Positions 42,502 through 54,968 of a DNA stretch of 64,000 bases are shown here, one piece after another. The DNA comes from Procambarus clarkii (Eukaryota; Arthropoda; Malacostraca; Decapoda; Cambaridae). Both the position numbers and the translations under genes were made by a program. Within the stretch, counting starts at the first letter, position 1. Each line of letters starts with the position of its first letter. The DNA lies in NCBI RefSeq assembly GCF_040958095.1, contig NC_091230.1, forward strand, positions 12,085,928 to 12,149,927, read 5' to 3'. The notes below the pieces were generated by a model. That model worked only from the letters and a program-made list of their open reading frames with translations. It was not told the DNA's origin and made no database searches.

Positions 42502-45206
42502 GAAACCTCGCTTTGTGATTGGAAGTTAAAATCCTCAAATTTGGTATAATAGTGACTTTTTTTCACGTTTTTCATGTAGTTTGATTGTACGTAAATATAT
42601 TCATTTTTTTACCAATATTTCGATACTATTTCATGTTTTCTCACGATATGTGATTTGGCCTTCATATCTCAGAATTTTGCAACTTTTGCATTTTTAAGCA
42701 AGTTTCTTGCATTTTGTTTTATACTAAAATCCTCGAATTTAGCAATATTTCGACGTTTATCAATTCCCTTTTCCTTTATGTGATTTAAACAAAATATCAT
42801 CGAATTAGGCAATATTTTGCTGTTTTTCCAAGTTTTTTGTGAATTTTCAGTTTATTGTTATTAATTCACTATATATAAGATAAAAATGATGCAAACACAT
42901 AATTGATTAGATAATAACCTTAAATACTTCATTTTCAATCATCTATTTGTTTCTCGTTAAAATACTGAGTAAGATATTGAAAAGGGGAGAACTTCGGTTT
43001 TTATTGCATATATCGACGTTTCAGCTGGATTAGAGCGTTTTTACGTGTACATCTTCCACTGGTAATATAAACGGAAAATCAGGAACATTTTAATTAATTC
43101 TAATGAAAACACATTGATTATTTTTATCATTTGTATTGGAAACAACATTGTCATATGTCTTTTCTTGGATCTAAATATTACGAGACCTCGCTTGATGATT
43201 CGAATTTAAAATCCTCAAATTTGGTATAATAGTGACTTTTTTCACGTTTTTCATGTAGTTTGATATTACGTAAATATATTCATTTTTTACCAATATTTTG
43301 ATACTATTTCATGTAGTATCACGATATGTGATTTGGCCTTCAAAACTCAGAACTTCACAAAATACTGCATTTAAAGGAAGTTTTCTTGCATTTTGTTTCG
43401 TACTAAAAATCATCGAATTTAGTAATATTTTGACGTTTATCATCCCTCTTTTCCTATATCTGATATAAACAAAATATCATCGAATTAGGCAATATTTTGC
43501 CGTTTTTCCACGTTTTTGTGAATTTTCAGTTTATTGTTATTAATTCAATATATATATACGATAAAAATGATGCAAACACATAATTGATTAGAAATTAACC
43601 TTAAATACTTCATTTTCAATCAACTATTTGTTTCTCGTTAAAATATTGAGTAAGATATTGCAAGGGGAAAAGTTCTGTTTTTATTGCATATATCGACGTT
43701 TCAGCTGAATTAGAGCGGTTTTACGTGTACATCTTCCATCGGTAATATAAACGGATGATCAGGAACATTTTAGTTAATTCTAATGAAAACACATTGATTT
43801 TTATTATTTGTATTGGATACAACATTGTCATATGTCTTTTCTTGGATCTAAATAATACGAAACCTCGCTCTATGATGCGAAGTTAAAATCCTTAAATTTG
43901 GTATAATAGTGACTTTTTTCAGGTTTTTCATGTAGTTTGATATTACGTAAATATATTCATTTTTTACCAATATTTTGATACTATTTCATTTAGTATCACG
44001 TTATGTGATTTGGCCTTCAAATCTCAGAACTTCGCATAATATTGCATTTTAAGGAAGTTTCCTTGCATTTTGTTTCGTACTAACAATCATCGAATTTAGT
44101 AATATTTTGAAGTTTATCATCCCCCTTTTCCTATATGTGATATAAACAAAATATCATCGAATTAGGCAATATTTTGCCGTTTTCCACGTTTTTGTGAATT
44201 TTCAGTTTATTGTTATTAATTCAATAAATATACGATAAAAATGATGCAAACACATAATTGATTAAAAATTAACCAAAAATACTTCATTATTAATCAACTA
44301 TTTGTTTCTCGTTAAAATATTGAATGAGATATTGCAAGGGGAGAAGTTCTGTTTTTATTGCATATATCGACGTTTCAGCTGAATTAGAGCGGTTTTACGT
44401 GTACATCTTCCATCGGTAATATAAACGGATAATCAGGAACATTTTAGTTAATTCTAATGAAAACACATTGATTTTCATCATTTGTATTGGAAACAACATT
44501 GTCATATGTCTTTTCTTGGATCTAAATGTTACGAAACCTCGCTTTATGATTCGACGTTAAAATCCTCAAATTTGGTATAATAGTGACTTTTTTCACGTTT
44601 TTGATGTAGTTTTATAGTACGAAAATATATTCATTTTTTACCAATATTTCGATACTATTTCATGTTTTCTCACTATATGTGATTTGGCCTTCATATCTCA
44701 GAATTTCGCAAATTTTCTATTTTAAGCAAGTTTCTTGCATTTTGTTTTGTACTAAAAATCCTCGAATTTATCAATATTTTGACGTTTATCAATTCCCTTT
44801 TCCTTTATGTGATTTAAACAAAATATCATCGAATTAGGCAATATTTTGCCGTTTTTCTACGTTTTTGTAAATTTTCAGTTCATTGGTATTAATTCCTTAT
44901 ATATACGATAACAATAATGCAAACACATAATTGATTAGATTATAACCTTAAATACTTCATTTTCAATCATCTATTTGTTTCTCTTTAAAATACTGAGTAA
45001 GATATTGAAAAGGGGAGAAGTTCTGTTTTTATTGCATATATCGACGTTTCAGCCGGATTAGAGCGGTTTTACGTGTACAACTTCCATCGGTAATATAAAC
45101 GGAAAATCAGGAACATTTTAGTTAATTCTAATGAAAACACATTGATTTTTATCATTTGTATTGGAAACAACATTGTCATATGTCTTTTCTTGGATCTAAA
45201 TATTAC
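42502..45206. repeat. Four-monomer block, second copy of a 2.7-kb duplication
   Basis: Monomers at 42502, 43182, 43859 and 44533 repeat the order and private variants of 38050-40751. They include CTTTGTGATTGGAAG, ACGAGACCTCG, TTTAGTATCACGTTATG and TTTGATGTAGTTTTATAG. The copies have diverged in places: the third monomer starts CTCTATGATGCGAAG here but CTTGATGATTCGAATTT at 39405, and the end of the fourth monomer differs. Local replacement after duplication is likely. Confidence 0.85.
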
Positions 45207-47942
45207 GAAACCTCGCTTGATGATTCGAATTTAAAATCCTCAAATTTGGTATAATAGTGACTTTTTTCACGTTTTTCATGTAGTTTGATATTACGTAAAT
45301 ATATTCATTTTTGTACCAATATTTTGATACTATTTCATGTAGCATCACGATATGTGATTTGGCCTTCAAATCTCAGAACTTCGCATAATATTGCATTTTA
45401 AGGAAGTTTTCTTACATTTTGTTTCGTACTAAAAATCATCGAATTTAGTAATATTTTGACGTTTATCATCCCCCTTTTCCTATATCTGATATAAACAAAA
45501 TATCATCGAAATAGGCAATATTTTGCCGTTTTTCCACGTTTTTGTGAATTTTCAGTTTATTGTTAATAATTCAATATATATACGATAAAAATGATGCAAA
45601 CACATAATTGATTAGAAATTAACCTTAAATACTTCATTTTCAATCAACTTTTTGTTTCTCGTTAAAATATTGAGTAAGATATTGCAAGGGGAAAAGTTCT
45701 GTTTTTATTGCATATATCGAGGTTTCAGCTGAATTAGAGCGGTTTTACGTGTACTTCTTCCATCGGTAATATAAACGGAAAATCAGGAACATTTTAGTTA
45801 ATTCTAATGAAAACACATTGATTTTTATCATTTGTATTGGAAACAACATTGTCATATGTCTTTTCTTGGAACTAAATAATACGAAACCTCGCTCTATGAT
45901 TTGAAGTTAAAATCCTCAAATATGGTTATATAGTGACTTTTTTCACGTTTTTCATGTAGTTTGATATTACGTAAATATATTCATTTTTTACCAATATTTT
46001 GATACTATTTCATTTAGTATCACGTTATGTGATTTGGCCTTAAAATCTCAGAACTTCGCATAATATTGCATTTTAAGGAAGTTTTCTTGCATTTTGTTTC
46101 GTACTAACAATCATCGAATTTAGTAATATTTTGAACTTTATCATCCCCCTTTTCCTATATGTGATATAAACAAAATATCATCGAATTAGGCAATATTTTG
46201 CCGTTTTTCCACGTTTATGTGAATTTTCAGTTTATTGTTATTAATTCAATAAATATACGATAAAAATGATGCAAACACATAATTGATTAGAAATTAACCA
46301 AAAATACTTCATTATTAATCAACTATTTGTTTCTCGTTAAAATATTGAATGAGATATTGCAAGGGGAGAAGTTAAAATACTGAGTAAGATATTGAAAAAG
46401 GGAGAAGTTCTGTTTTTATTGCATATATCGACGTTTCAGCCGGATTAGAGCGGTTTTACGTGTTCATCTTCCATCGGTAATATCAACGGAAAATAAGGAA
46501 CATTTTAGTTAATTCTAATGAAAACACATTGATTTTTATCATTTGTATTGGAAACAACATTGTCATATGTATTTTCTTGGATCTAAATATTACGAAACCT
46601 CGCTTTATGATTGGAAGTTAAAATCCTCAAATTTGGTATAATAGTGACTTTTTTCACGTTTTTCATGTAGTTTGATTGTACGCAAATATATTCATTTTTT
46701 ACCAATATTTCGATACTATTTCATGTTTTCTCACTATATGTGATTTGGCCTTCATATCTCAGAATTTCGCAAATTTTGAATTTTTAACAAGTTTCTTGCA
46801 TTTTGTTTTATACTAAAAATCCTCGAATTTAGCAATATTTTGACGTTTATCAATTCCCTTTTCCTTTATGTGATTTAAACAAAATATCATCGAATTAGGC
46901 AATATTTTGCCGTTTTTCCACGTTTTTGTGAATTTTCAGTTTATTGGTATTAATTCATTAAACATACGATAAAAATGATGCAAACACATAATTGATTAGA
47001 AATTAACCTTAAATACTTCATTTTCAATCATCTATTTGTTTCTCGTTAAAATATTGAGTAAGATATTGCAAGGGGAAAAGTTCTGTTTTTATTGCATATA
47101 TCGACGTTTCAGCAGAATTAGAGCGGTTTTACGTGTACATCTTCCATCGGTAATATAAACGGAAAATCAGGAACATTTTAGTTAATTCTAATGAAAACAC
47201 ATTGATTTTTATCATTTGTATTGGAAACAACATTGTCATATGTCTTTTCATGGATCTAAATATTACGAAACCTCGCTCTATGATTCGAAGTTAAAATCCT
47301 TAAATTTGGTATAATAGTGACTTTTTTCAGGTTTTTCATGTAGTTTGATATTACGTAAATATATTCATTTTTTACCAATATTTTGATACTATTTCATTTA
47401 GTATCACGTTATGTGATTTGGCATTCGAATCTCAGAACTTCGCATAATATTGCATTTTAAGGAAGTTTTCTTGCATTTTGTTTCGTACTAACAATCATCG
47501 AATTTAGTAATATTTTGAAGTTTATCATCCCCCTTTTCCTATATGTGATATAAACAAAATATCATTGAATTAGGCAATATTTTGCCGTTTTTCTACGTTT
47601 TTGTAAATTTTCAGTTCATTGGTATTAATTCCTTATATATACGATAACAATAATGCAAACACATAATTGATTAGATTATAACCTTAAATACTTCATTTTC
47701 AATCATCTATTTGTTTCTCTTTAAAATACTGAGTAAGATATTGAAAAGGGGAGAAGTTCTGTTTTTATTGCATATATCGACGTTTCAGCCGGATTAGAGC
47801 GGTTTTACGTGTACAACTTCCATCGGTAATATAAACGGAAAATCAGGAACATTTTAGTTAATTCTAATGAAAACACATTGATTTTTATCATTTGTATTGG
47901 AAACAACATTGTCATATGTCTTTTCTTGGATCTAAATATTAC
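45207..47942. repeat. Higher-order repeat unit 1 (A1-A2-B-A3), 2736 bp
   Basis: The four monomers start at 45207, 45883, 46594 and 47267. A1 begins CTTGATGATTCGAATTT and ends with GTGTACTTCTTCC. A2 has TTTAGTATCACGTTATG and the 36-bp duplication. B has TTTATGATTGGAAG and TGATTGTACGCAAAT. A3 has GGCATTCGAATCTC and a B-like 3' end (TTCTACGTTTTTGTAAATT, TTAATTCCTTATATA). The same order returns at 49292 and 52025. Confidence 0.9.
46371..46406. repeat. 36-bp duplication in monomer A2 of the higher-order repeat
   Basis: The host monomer (45883) is 711 bp. The duplication marks the second position of the four-monomer higher-order unit and is followed as expected by a B monomer at 46594. Confidence 0.9.
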
Positions 47943-49291
47943 GAAACCTCGCTTGATGATTCGAATTTAAAATCCTCAAATTTGGTATAATAGTGACTTT
48001 TTTCACGTTTTTCATGTAGTTTGATATTACGTAAATATATTCATTTTTTACCAATATTTTGATACTATTTCATGTAGTATCACGATATGTGATTTGGCCT
48101 TCAAATCTCAGAACTTCGCATAATATTGCATTTTAAGGAAGTTTTCTTGCATTTTGTTTCGTACTAAAAATCATCGAATTTAGTAATATTTTGACGTTTA
48201 TCATCCCCCTTTTCCTATATCTGATATAAACAAAATATCATCGAAATAGGCAATATTTTGCCGTTTTTCCACGTTTTTGTGAATTTTCAGTTTATTGTTA
48301 ATAATTCAATATATATACGATAAAAATGATGCAAACACATAATTGATTAGAAATTAACCTTAAATACTTCATTTTCAATCAACTTTTTGTTTCTCGTTAA
48401 AATATTGAGTAAGATATTGCAAGGGGAAAAGTTCTGTTTTTATTGCATATATCGACGTTTCAGCTGAATTAGAGCGGTTTTACGTGTACTTCTTCCATCG
48501 GTAATATAAACGGAAAATCAGGAACATTTTAGTTAATTCTAATGAAAACACATTGATTTTTATCATTTGTATTGGAAACAACATTGTCATGTCTTTTCTT
48601 AGATCTAAATTTTACGAAACCTCGCTCTATGATTCGAAGTTAAAATCTCTAAATTTGGTATAATAGTGACTTTTTTCAGGTTTTTCATGTAGTTTGATAT
48701 TACGTAAATATATTCATTTTTTACCAATATTTTGATACTATTTCATTTAGTATCACGTTATGTGATTTGGCCTTAAAATCTCAGAACTTCGCATAATATT
48801 GCATTTTAAGGAAGTTTTCTTGCATTTTGTTTCGTACTAACAATCATCGAATTTAGTAATATTTTGAACTTGATCATCCACCTTTTCCTATATGTGATAT
48901 AAACAAAATATCATCGAATTAGGCAATATTTTGCCGTTTTTCTACGTTTTTGTAAATTTTCAGTTCATTGCTATTAATTCCTTATATATACGATAACAAT
49001 AATGCAAACACATAATTGATTAGATTATAACCTTAAATACTTCATTTTCAATCATCTATTTGTTTCTCTTTAAAATACTGAGTAAGATATTGAAAAGGGG
49101 AGAAGTTCTGTTTTTATTGCATATATCGACGTTTCAGCCGGATTAGAGCGGTTTTACGTGTACAACTTCCATCGGTAATATAAACGGAAAATCAGGAACA
49201 TTTTAGTTAATTCTAATGAAAACACATTGATTTTTATCATTTGTATTGGAAACAACATTGTCATATGTCTTTTCTTGGATCTAAATATTAC
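47943..49291. repeat. Contracted higher-order unit (A1 plus A2/A3 chimera), 1349 bp
   Basis: Only two monomers are present. The second, at 48616, begins as A2 (AAAATCTCTAAATTTGG, GGCCTTAAAATCTC) and ends as A3 (ACTTGATCATCCACC, TTCATTGCTATTAATTCC). It lacks the 36-bp duplication and the following B monomer. An exchange between A2 and A3 around 48790-48870 would remove two monomers and leave exactly this chimera. Confidence 0.88.
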
Positions 49292-52024
49292 GAAACCTCG
49301 CTTGATGATTCGAATTTAAAATCCTCAAATTTGGTATAATAGTGACTTTTTTCACGTTTTTCATGTAGTTTGATATTACGTAAATATATTCATTTTTTAC
49401 CAATATTTTGATACTATTTCATGTAGTATCACGATATGTGATTTGGCCTTCAAATCTCAGAACTTCGCATAATATTGCATTTTAAGGAAGTTTTCTTGCA
49501 TTTTGTTTCGTACTAAAAATCCTCGAATTTAGTAATATTTTGACGTTTATCATCCCCCTTTTCCTATATCTGATATAAACAAAATATCATCGAAATAGGC
49601 AATATTTTGCCGTTTTTCCACGTTTTTGTGAATTTTCAGTTTATTGTTAATAATTCAATATATATACGATAAAAATGATGCAAACACATAATTGATTAGA
49701 TATTAACCTTAAATACTTCATTTTCAATCAACTTTTTGTTTCTCGTTAAAATATTGAGTAAGATATTGCAAGGGGAAAAGTTCTGTTTTTATTGCATATA
49801 TCGACGTTTCAGCTGAATTAGAGCGGTTTTACGTGTACTTCTTCCATCGGTAATATAAACGGAAAATCAGGAACATTTTAGTTAATTCTAATGAAAACAC
49901 ATTGATTTTTATCATTTGTATTGGAAACAACATTGTCATGTCTTTTCTTAGATCTAAATTTTACGAAACCTCGCTCTATGATTCGAAGTTAAAATCTCTA
50001 AATTTGGTATAATAGTGACTTTTTTCAGGTTTTTCATGTAGTTTGATATTACGTAAATATATTCATTTTTTACCAATATTTTGATACTATTTCATTTAGT
50101 ATCACGTTATGTGATTTGGCCTTAAAATCTCAGAACTTCGCATAATATTGCATTTTAAGGAAGTTTTCTTGCATTTTGTTTCGTACTAACAATCATCGAA
50201 TTTAGTAATATTTTGAACTTTATCATCCCCCTTTTCCTATATGTGATATAAACAAAATATCATCGAATTAGGCAATATTTTGCCGTTTTTCCACGTTTAT
50301 GTGAATTTTCAGTTTATTGTTATTAATTCAATAAATATACGATAAAAATGATGCAAACACATAATTGATTAGAAATTAACCAAAAATACTTCATTATTAA
50401 TCAACTATTTGTTTCTCGTTAAAATATTGAATGAGATATTGCAAGGGGAGAAGTTAAAATACTGAGTAAGATATTGAAAAAGGGAGAAGTTCTGTTTTTA
50501 TTGCATATATCGACGTTTCAGCCGGATTAGAGCGTTTTTACGTGTTCATCTTCCATCGGTAATATCAACGGAAAATCAGGAACATTTTAGTTAATTCTAA
50601 TGAAAACACATTGATTTTTATCATTTGTATTGGAAACAACACTGTCATATGTATTTTCTTGGATCTGAATATTACGAAACCTCGCTTTATGATTGGAAGT
50701 TAAAATCCTCAAATTTGGTATAATAGTGACTTTTTTCACGTTTTTCATGTAGTTTGATTGTACGCAAATATATTCATTTTTTACCAATATTTCGATACTA
50801 TTTCATGTTTTCTCACTATATGTGATTTGGCCTTCATATCTCAGAATTTCGCAAATTTTGCATTTTTAACAAGTTTCTTGCATTTTGTTTTATACTAAAA
50901 ATCCTCGAATTTAGCAATATTTTGACGTTTATCAATTCCCTTTTCCTTTATGTGATTTAAACAAAATATCATCGAATTAGGCAATATTTTGCCGTTTTTC
51001 CACGTTTTTGTGAATTTTCAGTTTATTGGTATTAATTCATTAAACATACGATAAAAATGATGCAAACACATAATTGATTAGAAATTAACCTTAAATACTT
51101 CATTTTCAATCAACTATTTGTTTCTCGTTAAAATATTGAGTAAGATATTGCAAGGGGAAAAGTTCTGTTTTTATTGCATATATCGACGTTTCAGCAGAAT
51201 TAGAGCGGTTTTACGTGTACATCTTCCATCGGTAATATAAACGGAAAATCAGGAACATTTTAGTTAATTCTAATGAAAACACATTGATTTTTATCATTTG
51301 TATTGGAAACAACATTGTCATATGTCTTTTCATGGATCTAAATATTACGAAACCTCGCTCTATGATTCGAAGTTAAAATCCTTAAATTTGGTATAATAGT
51401 GACTTTTTTCAGGTTTTTCATGTAGTTTGATATTACGTAAATATATTCATTTTTTACCAATATTTTGATACTATTTCATTTAGTATCACGTTATGTGATT
51501 TGGCATTCGAATCTCAGAACTTCGCATAATATTGCATTTTAAGGAAGTTTTCTTGCATTTTGTTTCGTACTAACAATCATCGAATTTAGTAATATTTTGA
51601 ACTTGATCATCCACCTTTTCCTATATGTGATATAAACAAAATATCATCGAATTAGGCAATATTTTGCCGTTTTTCTACGTTTTTGTAAATTTTCAGTTCA
51701 TTGCTATTAATTCCTTATATATACGATAACAATAATGCAAACACATAATTGATTAGATTATAACCTTAAATACTTCATTTTCAATCATCTATTTGTTTCT
51801 CTTTAAAATACTGAGTAAGATATTGAAAAGGGGAGAAGTTCTGTTTTTATTGCATATATCGACGTTTCAGCCGGATTAGAGCGGTTTTACGTGTACAACT
51901 TCCATCGGTAATATAAACGGAAAATCAGGAACATTTTAGTTAATTCTAATGAAAACACATTGATTTTTATCATTTGTATTGGAAACAACATTGTCATATG
52001 TCTTTTCTTGGATCTAAATATTAC
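49292..52024. repeat. Higher-order repeat unit 3 (A1-A2-B-A3), 2733 bp
   Basis: Monomers start at 49292, 49965, 50676 and 51349. By eye the unit differs from the next one at few positions, for example AAAATCCTCGAATTTAG here and AAAATCATCGAATTTAG there. The minus-strand frame at 50587-50787 falls in it and is a spurious AT-rich frame. Confidence 0.9.
50453..50488. repeat. 36-bp duplication in monomer A2 of the higher-order repeat
   Basis: The host monomer (49965) is 711 bp and is followed by the B monomer at 50676. The context is the same as at 46371, about 4082 bp away, which equals one full four-monomer unit plus the contracted copy. Confidence 0.9.
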
Positions 52025-54749
52025 GAAACCTCGCTTGATGATTCGAATTTAAAATCCTCAAATTTGGTATAATAGTGACTTTTTTCACGTTTTTCATGTA
52101 GTTTGATATTACGTAAATATATTCATTTTTTACCAATATTTTGATACTATTTCATGTAGTATCACGATATGTGATTTGGCCTTCAAATCTCAGAACTTCG
52201 CATAATATTGCATTTTAAGGAAGTTTTCTTGCATTTTGTTTCGTACTAAAAATCATCGAATTTAGTAATATTTTGACGTTTATCATCCCCCTTTTCCTAT
52301 ATCTGATATAAACAAAATATCATCGAAATAGGCAATATTTTGCCGTTTTTCCACGTTTTTGTGAATTTTCAGTTTATTGTTAATAATTCAATATATATAC
52401 GATAAAAATGATGCAAACACATAATTGATTAGAAATTAACCTTAAATACTTCATTTTCAATCAACTTTTTGTTTCTCGTTAAAATATTGAGTAAGATATT
52501 GCAAGGGGAAAAGTTCTGTTTTTATTGCATATATCGACGTTTCAGCTGAATTAGAGCGGTTTTACGTGTACTTCTTCCATCGGTAATATAAACGGAAAAT
52601 CAGGAACATTTTAGTTAATTCTAATGAAAACACATTGATTTTTATCATTTGTATTGGAAACAACATTGTCATGTCTTTTCTTAGATCTAAATTTTACGAA
52701 ACCTCGCTCTATGATTCGAAGTTAAAATCTCTAAATTTGGTATAATAGTGATTTTTTTCAGGTTTTTCATGTAGTTTGATATTACGTAAATATATTCATT
52801 TTTTACCAATATTTTGATACTATTTCATTTAGTATCACGTTATGTGATTTGGCCTTAAAATCTCAGAACTTCGCATAATATTGCATTTTAAGGAAGTTTT
52901 CTTGCATTTTGTTTCGTACTAACAATCATCGAATTTAGTAATATTTTGAACTTTATCATCCCCCTTTTCCTATATGTGATATAAACAAAATATCATCGAA
53001 TTAGGCAATATTTTGCCGTTTTTCCACGTTTATGTGAATTTTCAGTTTATTGTTATTAATTCAATAAATATACGATAAAAATGATGCAAACACATAATTG
53101 ATTAGAAATTAACCAAAAATACTTCATTATTAATCAACTATTTGTTTCTCGTTAAAATATTGAATGAGATATTGCAAGGGGAGAAGTTAAAATACTGAGT
53201 AAGATATTGAAAAAGGGAGAAGTTCTGTTTTTATTGCATATATCGACGTTTCAGCCGGATTAGAGCGGTTTTACTTGTTCATCTTCCATCGGTAATATCA
53301 ACGGAAAATCAGGAACATTTTAGGTAATTCTAATGAAAACACATTGATTTTTATCATTTGTATTGGAAACAACATTGTCATATGTATTTTCTTGGATCTA
53401 AATATTACGAAACCTCGCTTTATGATTTGAAGTTAAAATCCTCAAATTTGGTATAATAGTGACTTTTTTCACGTTTTTCATGTAGTTTGATTGGTCGCAA
53501 ATATATTCATTTTTTACCAATATTTCGATACTATTTCATGTTTTCTCACTATATGTGATTTGGCCTTCATATCTCAGAATTTCGCAAATTTTGCATTTTT
53601 AACAAGTTTCTTGCATTTTGTTTTATACTAAAAATCCTCGAATTTAGCAATATTTTGACGTTTATCAATTCCCTTTTCCTTTATGTGATTTAAACAAAAT
53701 ATCATCGAATTAGGCAATATTTTGCCGTTTTTCCACGTTTTTGTGAATTTTCAGTTTATTGTTATTAATTCAATATATATACGATTAAAATGATGCAAAC
53801 ACATAATTGATTAGAAATTAACCTTAAATACTTCATTTTCAATCAACTATTTGTTTCTCGTTAAAATATTGAGTAAGATATTGCAAGGGGAAAAGTTCTG
53901 TTTTTATTGCATATATCGACGTTTCAGCTGAATTAGAGCGGTTTTACGTGTACATCTTCCATCGGTAATATAAACGGAAAATCAGGAACATTTTAGTTAA
54001 TTCTAATGAAAACACATTGATTTTTATCATTTGTATTGGAAACAACATTGTCATATGTCTTTTCATGGATCTAAATATTACGAAACCTCGCTCTATGATT
54101 CGAAGTTAAAATCCTTAAATTTGGTATAATAGTGACTTTTTTCAGGTTTTTCATGTAGTTTGATATTACGTAAATATATTCATTTTTTACCAATATTTTG
54201 ATACTATTTCATTTAGTATCACGTTATGTGATTTGGCCTTCAAATCTCAGAACTTCGCATAATATTGCATTTTAAGGAAGTTTTCTTGCATTTTGTTTCG
54301 TACTAACAATCATCGAATTTAGTAATATTTTGAAGTTTATCATCCCCCTTTTCCTATATGTGATATAAACAAAATATCATCAAATTAGGCAATATTTTGC
54401 CGTTTTTCCACGTTTTTGTGAATTTTCAGTTTATTGTTATTAATTCAATAAATATACGATAAAAATGATGCAAACACATAATTGATTAGAAATTAACCAA
54501 AAATACTTCATTGACTATTTGTTTCTCGTTAAAATATTGAATGAGATATTGCAAGGGGAGAAGTTCTGTTTTTATTGCATATATCGACGTTTCAGCTGAA
54601 TTAGAGCGGTTTTACGTGTACATCTTCCATCGGTAATATAAACGGAAAATCAGGAACATTTTAGTTAATTCTAATGAAAACACATTGATTTTCATCATTT
54701 GTATTGGAAACAACATTGTCATATGTCTTTTCTTGGATCTAAATATTAC
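52025..54749. repeat. Higher-order repeat unit 4 (A1-A2-B-A3'), 2725 bp
   Basis: Monomers start at 52025, 52698, 53409 and 54082. The B monomer carries TGATTGGTCGCAAAT, and the last monomer reads GGCCTTCAAATCTC instead of GGCATTCGAATCTC, with a small deletion near 54511 (TTCATTGACTATTTG). Divergence is rising here, close to the array edge. Confidence 0.88.
53186..53221. repeat. 36-bp duplication in monomer A2 of the higher-order repeat
   Basis: The host monomer (52698) is 711 bp. This duplication lies 2733 bp after the one at 50453, giving the length of the higher-order unit directly. Confidence 0.9.
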
Positions 54750-54968
54750 GAAACCTCGCTTTATGATTCGACGTTAAAATCCTCAAATTTGGTATAATAG
54801 TGACTTTTTTCAATTTTTTTGATGTAGTTTTATAGTACGAAAATATATTCATTTTTACCAATATTTCGATACTATTTCATGTTTTCTCACTATATGTGAT
54901 TTGGCCTTCATATCTCAGAATTTCTCAAATTTTGCATTTTTAAGCAAGTTTCTTGCATTTTGTTTTGT
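54750..54968. repeat. Last, truncated satellite monomer at the array edge
   Basis: A type B monomer (CTTTATGATTCGACG) runs for 219 bp and stops inside TTGCATTTTGTTTTGT, where other copies continue ACTAAAAATC. The next base begins the LTR-like sequence. No satellite is visible to the right. Confidence 0.92.

Larger units (their letters stand above)
1..54968. repeat. AT-rich satellite array, ~672-676 bp monomer, about 84 head-to-tail copies
   Basis: The phase marker GAAACCTCGCT (with small variants) recurs near 13, 681, 1353, 2029, 2701, 3373, 4045, 4721, 5397 and 6072, then at similar spacing to 54750, about 84 times and always on the same strand. Most spacings are 672-676 bp. Two main subfamilies can be told apart in the middle of the monomer. 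Type A reads ATGTAGTATCACGATATG and later GTGATATAAAC; type B reads TTTTCTCACGATATG and later GTGATTTAAAC. They often alternate. The roughly 100 bp before the marker, containing TTGTATTGGAAACAACATTG, is almost invariant. Small open frames of 65-94 codons inside B monomers (for example 2751-2984 and 9352-9636) recur only because the DNA recurs; they are AT-driven and some need GTG starts, so I do not call them genes. The array enters from the left edge of the window. Function is unknown; a centromeric or heterochromatic role is possible but not shown. Confidence 0.97.

Noticed and set aside
54680-54720. CENP-B-box-like TTGTATTGGAAACAACATTG in the satellite
   Set aside because: Shares only TTGGAAAC with the mammalian box; the essential TTCG and CGGG positions are not present. 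Not called as a binding site.
1-54968. CRISPR array
   Set aside because: Units of ~672 bp without distinct spacers, all parts repeated; eukaryotic satellite.
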